DNA from: Tethya wilhelma
Lineage: Eukaryota; Porifera; Demospongiae; Tethyida; Tethyidae
Direction of reading: 5' to 3'
Length of the DNA: 64,000 nt
Assembly (NCBI GenBank): GCA_964030475.1
Contig: CAXIPT010000002.1
Coordinates: 16,004,305-16,068,304, forward strand
Positions 56,141-64,000 of the stretch are shown piece after piece; the stretch's first letter is position 1, and every line of letters begins with the position of its first letter. A program made the translations under genes and the position numbers. Under the pieces are notes generated by a model. The model was not told the DNA's origin. It saw only the letters and a list, made by a program, of their open reading frames with translations, and searched no databases.

Positions 56141-58934
56141 TTACACCTGCATGTATAATCGAAAGGCATACACAAATTTTGGCATAAAAAAATACAATCC
56201 AAAATCATCCTCATCACATTCATCATCATCATCATCATCATCGATGGGAGTTCCATCAAGATCGAACTCCTCATCACTGTCATCCTCTTCGTTGAAGTCA
56301 ACAGACCTACATGTTCAATAACATTACTCTGAATCCTCTCCAATCAGGCCTGTCCGTATCCACTTGGATTAATTCATGCTAATATATAAAACATTCTTGC
56401 CACTACTAACCTGAGTACTTGCAAGTTCTTAGGCACATATTTCATCCAGATGGCATGGGTGAACTTGTAAGTCTTCTTCACTCTCACTTTCATGGGTGTA
56501 CATCAATCAGGCCTTCTCAAGTCCAGCACCATTCGCTCACTAGTGTATGGCCCCTGACTGTTCTCATTCTATTTCACAAGAATTACAACATAATTTAAAA
56601 GAATTACTGTTTTGTTACATGTGAAATCACAACTTACCCAGTCAAGCAAGGCCAAATTCATCCTCATACCGAAGGTAGTAGTGCCAAAATGCACATGCTT
56701 CGGTATGTAGGTTAGGAGCGAATGGTTGAACGACTCCACCCAGTAAGTATCGCAACACTATAACAGCAGGAAATAAGATAAATAGGTATTTCAATGCAAC
56801 AATTACAGCCAACTTACTCGACAAAAAGACTCGGCATTACGAAAAATTCGAGTGGACTTCAACATCTTCTGATATGCTTCAGCTGCCTTCGCATCTGTGA
56901 TGGTGATCTTGTTGGAGACATATCCATCCTTCTTGCAGGACGAAGAATGGCAGCTGGTGTGGATGCCCTGTGAGACGAGAGACATGCACAAATGACACAC
57001 ATACAGTGCTAAATCTATAGCTACAATACCTGATAGTGGTTCACTATGTTTAGAATTGCACTATGCAACTTTTGGGAGTCATTCTAGACAAAAAGCTATA
57101 ATACAATGACATACACTTGTCTGACAGCTGATGGAACCACTTCTTCCCTTCCCATTTCTGTGCACCCTGAGCAATCTTCTTCATTGCCTTTGCCACATTC
57201 TTCGTCCTTTTTTTTTACAACAGTTTAGTTACCCAAGTATTTTTTGAGTCACATTTGTGTACATACCATGCCAAGTGTCGTAAGAATTGACCAGGCTAAG
57301 GGAGTCAGTGATGTAACCACTCACAGATGTAGAGTAGTCATGGGCAACTTCACGTACATCCAAGTCTAAAATGGATGTACTCACTGTCATTTGCACCCAC
57401 ACTCACTATACATGGGATATGCAGACTCACTTGACATCACTTGTGGCAACAACTCCTGGGTGCAGGCAAGTTCCCGAGTTTGGGCAATTGAATGCTTCTT
57501 CCTTGACTTGGTGCAGATGCCAATAACCTTCTTGTTTCTATAAATCCAAGAGCCAATATTTAGTTCCAATCACGACCACAAACTATTTACCTTCCAGAGA
57601 GACAGACAACTATAGAGTGGTAGGCGTTGGATGTGGAGTCGTGACGAGCATCAGTCATGACCCACTACATTATAATAAGTTATTAAAATTACGTGTTAGT
57701 TGGTTTTTTCCCCCCTCCAGCCAGAGTGTAGTCGTCATTACTCTTGACACTATCAATAGCTGCTCTCGTTGATTCCTCAGCACACTCAAGGACACACTCA
57801 AGGTACTGGCCAGGTTTGTATACTAATGATATGATGTCAATATTATTCTGGGGTATATAAATACATTGCTATAATTATTGATACCATTCTTGATGTAGGT
57901 AGGACTTGGTCAAATGTCCTAGACCTGACAGCTGACCAAACTTCACAAACTGTGCTGGCAGCATACCAGCAACAGTAAATGAGTGAACTAGTCTACAAAA
58001 TTACAGCCAACATTTATCTGGGTGGTGGTGTTTTTTTTGCAAATTTCTGTCTCACTTTTGGTTAACAAGGTAATGTCCTCCAAAAACTTGGGAACTGGAC
58101 CAAGTCCAAGTGTGCCGAGGGAATCGCGAACACTCAAATTGTGCTTGCAAGACGTGACCAAACTACATGTACATGATTATCAAGAGAGACATCACACCAT
58201 AACACAGCTACCATACCTACGATACTTATGACCATGATACTTATCTCTATAGGTATAATCTTACTTGTTTCATGGAGTGCAACTTCCAGTGGCCAGAACA
58301 AGGGCAGGGTTGTGTCAGGCTGGCACAAAGGTCTCTGAAGCAACCGGCCTCGGCCACAAAGAGACCCTCATCCTTTCCCTCCTCTGTACCAGCTGTGTAC
58401 ACTCCTACCATTAAAAAATTATAAAATAAACTTCTGTGCTACATAGTTCATAATAAGTACCATATAGTGGGAAATTTTCGTGGGGGAAAATTTTTGCGTT
58501 TTCGTCTTGAATAGAAATTTGCGGGGAATGCTTTCCGCGAAAATTTTCCCCCACGAAATTTGTAAGGTATGTGGTCGTCACGTATAGTTGAGACACAATC
58601 CACGAAAATTTTCAGCCAAACTGCGAAATTTGCAAAAAAATTTCCCCCACGAAAATTTCCCGCTATACGGTATAAACTCACCAGAGTTGGGGAGGAAAGA
58701 GCCACTTGATGGCTGGGAATCACAGTCTTGACTTGGCTGGACACTGTCTTCAACCAAGTCAAACAAAGCTGAGAACAGCTCAAGGTTGTTGAAGCTGGGG
58801 GAGCCTCTAGGCATGAGACGGTTTCTAACCGTGTCCAGCCTCGCGGAGAAAGCGTCCTTCTCGCTTTGGCTCTTGAAACTCACGTCAATGGTGAACCTGA
58901 CACGCTTCTTTCTCGCAGCAGCAGCAGTAGCCAA
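56141..58934 (-). pseudogene. Intron-rich DDE-transposase-like gene with acidic C-terminal tail
   Basis: About a dozen exons. Exon 1 58934-58682 (MATAAAARKKRVRFTIDVSF), 58404-58265 (CPCSGHWKLHSMKQ), 58162-58056 (SRFPRHTWTWSSSQVFGGHY), 57992 to about 57900 (HSFTVAGMLPAQFVKFGQL), about 57830-57716 (GQYLECVLECAEESTRAAID), 57664-57591 (TDARHDSTSNAYHS), 57537-57431, 57365-57267 (SYDTWHG), about 57210-57120 (KNVAKAMKKIAQGAQKW), a short exon at about 57085-57035, about 56970-56822 (HTSCHSSSCKKDGYVSN), about 56760-56638 (YWVESFNHSLLTYIPKHV), 56568-56411 and 56306-56141. D (TDARHD), D (YDTWH) and E (VESFNH) are a plausible catalytic triad. The final exon is very acidic (EEDDSDEEFDLDGTPIDDDD). A TGA after RRPD in the penultimate exon, and two or three junctions that do not join in frame, argue for decay. 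Confidence 0.65.
58458..58674. mobile_element. TATAGCGGGAAATTTC-type MITE inside intron 1 of the DDE-like gene
   Basis: Ends are inverted over about 36 bp: left TACCATATAGTGGGAAATTTTCGTGGGGG, right (reverse complement) TACCGTATAGCGGGAAATTTTCGTGGGGG. It lies wholly between the splice donor at 58681 and the next exon at 58404. Read-through from exon 1 into it makes the longer apparent ORF to 58578. Confidence 0.8.
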
Positions 58935-59130
58935 TGTTTACGACGAGAAATAAGCGCAAATGGTCGTTTGTACCGCCTTTTGTGTCATTTTTAACTTTGT
59001 GCAGCTGTTTTTGGATTAAAAAACCACAGAAAAACCCATGCGAGTAAGTCCCTTGCTTAGTTACCAATTTGCAAAAGTTAAAATTCCGATGCCATTTTCT
59101 GACGTCGCAAATTTGTGTCCGGCCACGCCC

Positions 59131-59138
59131 CTTTTATA
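59131..59138 (-). promoter_or_regulatory. TATA box (TATAAAAG) upstream of the DDE-like gene
   Basis: The minus strand reads GGTCGCGTATAAAAGGGGCGTGGCC, about 200 bp upstream of the ATG at 58934, with a GC-rich surround like the facing gene's promoter. Confidence 0.5.
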
Positions 59139-59563
59139 CGCGACCTTCTCGTTTAAATGTTGATGGAATTGTGGATAACAATTAGGGGGCATTCAATGGC
59201 AACAGCTTGGTTGGAGAGGTACAAATGAGAGAAGGTGTCAGTACAGAAATCTAAAGGAGTAAGAAATTGTTCTCAGCTGCTTCTTCTACTAGCACCAGCA
59301 CCAGCACGACTCTTCCTTCTGATGACATTTGAACTTTTCCATTTCCCTTCTTCTCTTTTTAACCACTTGTTATTTAGTTATATATCGCAATGTCTGCATG
59401 ACTCTACATTGTCACAACTTTTAATAGCAACTACCATTAAAATTGAATAGGCTGCAAAACTTTTTAAAATTTGTTAATGCCCACTGCCTTCCACGTGGAT
59501 CCATGGATCGATTCGTAAATTTATGATAATTCACGTAGGATACTAAGATGTGGACGTAAAGTT

Positions 59564-60369
59564 TTATGGTTGTTGTTTTGATGGCTTTGACATCTTTAGA
59601 AGAGGAGCATTGTTCTCTTTGTCGATGGGCTCGCTCCTTTTGCAGCAATTGCCTCGTACTGGACCCTTACAAAACGAATCTACTATACGGAGAGCCTGCG
59701 TGTTCTGGCAGAACTCCACCAAGATGGGGTTGTCACTCGTGCCACCTCTCTGTCTCTGGCAACCAAAGAACTTCTCCAGAGGATCTTGGCAGATGTTGTT
59801 ACTAAAAATGGTGAGTTTCTTGTCCTTCAGTTGAGGACGTGAAAAAATGAATTTGACCATATCAATGAAGGAGTGAGCTGCAGTATGGTAAAAAAAAAAA
59901 AGATGAAATTCTATGTAGAAAAATATGTAGACTTGCCAGTCATCCAGAGCCCAAGAAGTGTTTGGCTGCTTAAGAGCATTCTCTTTCTCTGGTTGTCATT
60001 GAAACCAGGTGGTTTGTTGACACTCTCCTCCCATCTCAGGTATGAAATGCTGCTCAAAAATGTAGTGTGGCAGTGTGAGTACACTGGGTGGGATGGGAAT
60101 AGAACACATTGTAAGTGTACAAGAGAGATCGTTGTCGATTGTTATTGTGGTGGTAGTCACAGATGGACAAGCTACATGAGCTTTGTACAGTAACAGTACT
60201 GTACACCAGGGTTTACTACCACCTGCCAATCCTCTGGAAGGAGCTGTGTTGTTGTGAGCCGTTCATTTAACACTTGGCGACTAGTGACTGGTGCTTCAGT
60301 GAAGGTTGCCAGAGGTAGACTTACTCTGAGAGGATCAGGTACTGTCTTTCTCTCAGCATTTATCTTCAT
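59564..60369 (-). pseudogene. P-element-like transposase, internally deleted
   Basis: C-terminal exon at about 59880-59564: FIDMVKFIFSRPQ, then LTIFSNNICQDPLEKFFGCQ, RQRGGTSDNPILVEFCQNTQ, ALRIVDSFCKGP. The QDPLE-x-FFG-x-QR-x-x-GG-x-x-DNP block is typical of the end of P/THAP9-type transposases. An upstream segment, 60369-60172 and on to about 60000 (PVTSRQVLNERLTTTQLLPE DW, then SLSCTLTM-like hydrophobic stretch), could be a more N-terminal piece. The catalytic middle is absent, so this is a non-autonomous relic. Confidence 0.65.
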
Positions 60370-60379
60370 AATTATAGAA

Positions 60380-61080
60380 TCTGAGGTTTCTTCTACCCAT
60401 GGTTGCTAGGGAGAAAAGGTTGTAGGGTATCATTTCAGGACAGGTATGTGTGCTCTAAATTTGATAACTCTACTCTGTTAGAAGTACCTATATACTATCT
60501 GTGTATTGTACTAAAGTTGGGCACTGTCCACTATTGTCAAAATTCCAGTCCCGAATATCAATGCACATATTGGTTATTTCTTGCACTATTATCAATTTTT
60601 TTATTGAAAGAATGTTTCTTTTACAGTATACATGGCCTATTGCAGCCCAGAAAACCAGAATCTGTTCATTGTTGTCAACTTTACAGTCCAGAAAAATATA
60701 TAAACCAGCTGCTAGTTTGATGAAAATTTTTTTATCTAGCTCTTTGTAGGAAACCAGAAGTAAAATATGAATTTTATTGCATATTACTATTCTCTGTGAA
60801 CATGTGGACTTACTTGCACAAACTTTCTACTTTGGCCTTTTCAAGTGCTTTGCGTGGGTTGTATACTAGCTGGTAGCTGCAGCTGTGTGGTTAGCGAACA
60901 AACAAGGTACCCCCGACTGCCCGACGACCTAAAGTACAGGACTATACTGCTCACGTGAGCGGTTTCCAATCCTAAGCTCCTGCACGAGTTAGTTAATATG
61001 GTGTATTCTTTTGCCAAAGTGTATTTACAGCCATAGAATTGCAATCATTTTTTTATCATCTGAAAGTAGAATCCTTATCC
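60380..61080. other. No gene; dispersed repeat at the right
   Basis: ORFs of 80-105 aa overlap in three frames (60403-60749) without recognisable features. 60975-61080 repeats 52730-52840. Confidence 0.4.
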
Positions 61081-61430
61081 TTACTCCCTGTCGTTCTCTG
61101 TGTTCAGTTCTTCAGTAGGGAAGTTATCTTTAGCTAACAAGACAACAAATATAATGGACATAAATCACATTCAGCCTGGGGGTACAGAGTTTCAACAGTC
61201 TGAAAGGCATGACTGTGTTGGCAAGTTCTCTGCTCAGGCCCTAGACTAAATTCCACTGATATTGTAAACAATTATCAAAAAAATAATAGTAACAAATTAA
61301 ACAAGTACAAAATACATTAAAATGTAATGCAAACATAGCAAATTGTAAAAAGTGAGCAAACAAGATAGGAATGGTTGTCAGATTGAACGAGTTCATTCCT
61401 GTGTCCACAATGTCATTGAGCTAGAAAGGA
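61080..61430 (+). mobile_element. Foldback element fragment, single arm
   Basis: CGTTCTCTGTGTTCAGTTCTTCAGTAGG matches 34520-34548, and AACAAGTACAAAATACATTAAAATGTAAT ... CAAGATAGGAATGGTTGTCAGATTGAACGAGTTCATTCC matches the left arm of copy 2 (34658-34770). The right arm is missing. Confidence 0.65.
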
Positions 61431-62530
61431 AAGACTTTGTCCTCTGGAATAAAAGCACACTGCTATTATATAAATTAAACACTTGGGTTATATATTACTT
61501 AGAATTAAGAACTAACAGTCACAAATGGGATATACTTTCATATTGAACACTGCCATAATTAACCCCCCTCAGCTACCATTTACATCCATTCACAAACCAG
61601 TTAATGGAACCACCCAGTTGCTTCTCAAGTAGGACAACTTTTAACACAGTTAATAGGACAAAATTTTGGATATTGAGGAAAAACAAGAGTCACAAACTAT
61701 TTCTATAAGCAGTGAATTTTCTGACTCGTAATGGTTAACAGCCATACACTGTAACAGTAAATCTAGAGGAAGTTATTTTCTGCACAAATAAATTAGCTAA
61801 TTGTCATTCTTACCAGTAATAGTGTCTTCAAGAAGTAATAGACCTTTTCTTCGCCTCTTGGATAATTAGTTACAGCGCCTGAAATTAGTCCCAACTTGAT
61901 TTTTTGCCATGTTGAAAGCTTCAGCGGGTGTGAGTTAGTGAGTGGTGCAAAAATTTCCGTATACGTCTATCATACTCGTTTCACATTTATTAGCATATGC
62001 ATTATCTATGGGTAAATGCAATAGTGTAATTTCCACGGAGTCAGCATGAAGCCATACAAATTTTGGATGTTAAAGTAGAAGTCTCGCTGAACATTTTGGT
62101 GAAATTTTGATGGTCATAGCTTATCCGATGACTTGGTTATGATCGATTATAGTTAAGGTGTTATAGGGTGTTAGAATAATTATGGTTGTCAGAAATACTG
62201 TAATCTAATTGGTCAATTAGAAGTCTCGATTGAGCTAGAGACCTGCTGGTCTTCTAAGTGCCTGAGGCAAACTATATTATATTCAAACAACAGCAAACAA
62301 CTAATACTACCAGTGTCTTCTCTTGTTTTCTTGAAAAAACGTTTATAAGCCCTAGCAGGTCAGCTATAAAGTTTGACCTCTGAACTCATTTCAAAACCAC
62401 TCCCATCTGTCAGCATGCAAGAAGGCTTGACTTGCCATATTACTAGCTCGAGTATCTACTGTATGGAAGACAGTCCAATTTGAGTGCAAGCCAAAGATGA
62501 ATCTTTTAATAGAATTTCTTAGCCCATTAA
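61431..62530. other. No gene recognised
   Basis: AT-rich sequence. About 61930-62120 resembles 52830-53000 weakly (GTGAGTGGTGCAAAAATTTCCG, GAACATTTTGGTGA). Confidence 0.35.
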
Positions 62531-62533
62531 GGC

Positions 62534-62923
62534 TGTGGTAGTTGAGATTGAACTACTAACAAACTTTAATCAAATTGAATGCAATGTTGCAAGTGAAGAT
62601 TATAGTGGTGATGATGCGAATATGTGGTAGCTACAAACTCTGGGTATTTATACAAAAATCCATGAGCTACTAAAAATAGTGTGGTGTACCTAAGAATATC
62701 CTAGACAAAAAGCATGAAGTAAAAGGATGTGGTACAGGTGTTAAGTAGATAAGGTGAATGGTGAATATAGAACCTAAAAGCATCAAAGTAAAAGTACTGA
62801 CTAAGAGTGATGTGAGATCAGTAGTCAGGTGGAAAAGCATGACCAGGAAATTGTATGCAGATGATTACAAAAATGATGAGTAAATAAACGTAAACAAACA
62901 TGCATTAATAAGTGGTCACTACA
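62534..62923 (-). repeat. LTR (3') of the Ty3/Gypsy-type element
   Basis: On the minus strand it starts TGTAGTGACCAC right after the polypurine tract and ends CTACCACA, i.e. TG...CA, 390 bp. It contains TGTATAAATACC (TATA, about 62645) and ATTAAA (about 62568) as likely U3 promoter and polyadenylation signals. The matching 5' LTR would be beyond the right edge. Confidence 0.7.
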
Positions 62924-62926
62924 TTA

Positions 62927-62938
62927 CTCCCCCCCAGT
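62927..62938 (-). promoter_or_regulatory. Polypurine tract
   Basis: The minus strand reads CTGGGGGGGAG between the integrase stop codon and the LTR start, where the plus-strand primer site of an LTR retrotransposon is expected. Confidence 0.7.
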
Positions 62939-62941
62939 GTC

Positions 62942-64000
62942 TTACACGTTATGAGATAAATAAGATGGAAAATGCACATGACGACCAGAACGAGTTGTGT
63001 GCGTATGAGTGGTCGGTGTGTGTGAGTGTGAGGGTGATGGGGATGGAGGAGTGGAGGATGATTGAGAATGATCAGTTTGTGTTGGGTGAGATGCTGTGTC
63101 TGTGGTTCTTGCTTGTGAATGTTCAGGATCGATGTGAGCAGGTTTGAGGCGATCAACTGAAACTGTGTCATGACGACCATTGATGTTGATTGTGAAATGT
63201 TTGTGAGTTCGTTTGATGACTGGATAAGGTCCATCATAGGGTGGTTGAAGGGGTTTACGAACTGCATCATGGCGGATGAAAACATGTGAAGCGGTGGACA
63301 GTGTCTTTGGAATGTTTGTGATGGTATTGGTTAGACGAGGTGAGGTTGGTTTGGTGTGTTGGAAATGTTCTTTCAATTGAGTTAGAAAGTTGGAAGGGTC
63401 TGGAGTAGAATTGGTGTTGCTGGGAATGAAAAATTCACCAGGTAGGCGGAGAGTTGTGCCATACACCATCTCGGCAGCAGTAGAATTGAGGTCTGATTTG
63501 AGAGCTGTTCTGATGCCGAGGAGAATGAGAGGTAGGCTGTCCATCCAAGCTTCAGGATGAGGTTGAGCTTTCAATGCAGACTTGAGGTGGCGATGAAAAC
63601 GTTCAACCATGCCATTGGATTGGGGGTGGTAGGAGGTTGTTCGAGAACGTTTGGTTCCGAGTAAAGACATGAGGTTGTTCCACAGAGCAGACTCGAATTG
63701 TCGACCACGGTCTGTGATGATGGTTGAGGGAACACCGAACCTGGAGATCCATCCACTGATGAAGGCTTGAGCGACTGATTCAGCAGTGATTGAGGTGAGA
63801 GGGATGGCTTCAGGCCAGCGGGTGTAGCGATCAACACAGGTGAGGAGGTATGAATGACCTTTGGAAGAAGGTAGTGGTCCAACAATGTCGATGTGGATGA
63901 CATCAAAACGAGCGTCTGGGGTGGGGAAAGAAGAGAGTGGAACTGAAGAATGTCTTTGAACTTTGGCACGTTGGCACTGTATACATGACCGTGTCCATCG
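62942..64000 (-). CDS. Ty3/Gypsy-type integrase, C-terminal part of pol (partial)
   Basis: The frame is open from the window edge to TAA at 62944-62942 (about 350 residues). It starts in the zinc-binding end (RSCIQCQRAK) and enters the rve core: DVIHIDIVGPLPSSKGHSY, IITDRGRQFES, then HPQSNGMVERFHRHLK. The D, D and E residues are all present. A chromodomain-less C-terminal region follows with YDGPYPVIKR and a Ser/Thr/His-rich tail (SHSHTPTTHTHTTRSGRHVH). It inserts element cDNA into host DNA. No stop or frameshift is seen, so the copy may be young. RT and RNase H lie beyond the window. Confidence 0.88.
   Translation of the reverse strand, partial: RWTRSCIQCQRAKVQRHSSVPLSSFPTPDARFDVIHIDIVGPLPSSKGHSYLLTCVDRYTRWPEAIPLTSITAESVAQAFISGWISRFGVPSTIITDRGRQFESALWNNLMSLLGTKRSRTTSYHPQSNGMVERFHRHLKSALKAQPHPEAWMDSLPLILLGIRTALKSDLNSTAAEMVYGTTLRLPGEFFIPSNTNSTPDPSNFLTQLKEHFQHTKPTSPRLTNTITNIPKTLSTASHVFIRHDAVRKPLQPPYDGPYPVIKRTHKHFTININGRHDTVSVDRLKPAHIDPEHSQARTTDTASHPTQTDHSQSSSTPPSPSPSHSHTPTTHTHTTRSGRHVHFPSYLSHNV

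Noticed and set aside
56118..56321. Plus-strand poly-Ser ORF
   Set aside because: Antisense of the Asp/Glu-rich last exon of the minus-strand DDE-like gene.
59626..59813. Plus-strand exon-like reading (ESLRVLAELHQDGVVTRATS) bounded by AG and GT
   Set aside because: The minus strand of the same bases encodes the recognisable P-type transposase C terminus, so this is a shadow frame.
62965..63147. Plus-strand 60-aa ORF
   Set aside because: Antisense of the integrase C-terminal tail.

Overview
This is eukaryotic, animal-type DNA: GT-AG introns, a multi-exon adhesion G-protein-coupled receptor (aGPCR), class I and class II transposable elements, and many short non-autonomous repeats. Introns are mostly 70-300 bp and the DNA is AT-rich. 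The combination of an aGPCR with fibronectin III, Ig, EGF, HormR and GAIN/GPS modules and a DIRS/LINE/P/Pogo/hAT-like repeat load suggests a marine invertebrate, most likely a sponge. That assignment is inference; no species marker is present.

Region 1 (1-15157, + strand) is one gene, cut off at its 5' end. I resolved 34 exons. All 33 splice junctions join in frame and give about 3080 residues: 15 fibronectin III domains, four Ig-like domains, one EGF, another Ig, an RRKR furin-like site, HormR, GAIN, GPS, seven membrane segments and a long cytoplasmic tail. The first 3.8 kb shows a 1.77-kb tandem duplication of a four-exon FN3 cassette that includes its introns.

Region 2 (15.2-25.4 kb) is repeat-rich: a roughly 350-bp tandem repeat, a decayed non-LTR retrotransposon (17.2-20.4 kb), a long-palindrome foldback element (20.95-22.03 kb), a hAT-like MITE with an 8-bp target duplication, two tRNA-Ala-like SINE heads and a TIR MITE.

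Region 3 (25.4-32.8 kb) is a DIRS-like tyrosine-recombinase retrotransposon on the minus strand, with gag-like zinc finger, reverse transcriptase, RNase H and tyrosine recombinase. It is inactivated and contains an apparently exact 2183-bp internal tandem duplication.

Region 4 (32.8-53.9 kb) is a repeat mosaic. It holds several foldback/MITE copies, dispersed repeat arrays, a dead Pogo/Tigger-type transposase (about 40.6-41.3 kb), a second DIRS-type gag remnant (45.7-46.9 kb), a broken RecQ-family helicase fragment (about 48.96-49.48 kb), and a single N at 43022.

Region 5 (53.9-60.4 kb) holds two converging intron-containing genes. A + strand RGG-box/cysteine-rich gene (54.9-55.8 kb) faces a minus-strand DDE-transposase-like gene with an acidic tail (58934-56141). 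Each has a TATA box upstream and each carries disabling changes. Behind them is an internally deleted P-element-like transposase (60.37-59.56 kb). This pair is the best candidate for something poorly described.

Region 6 (61.0-64.0 kb) ends with the 3' part of a Ty3/Gypsy-type LTR retrotransposon on the minus strand: an open integrase frame with an intact catalytic triad, a polypurine tract and one 390-bp LTR.
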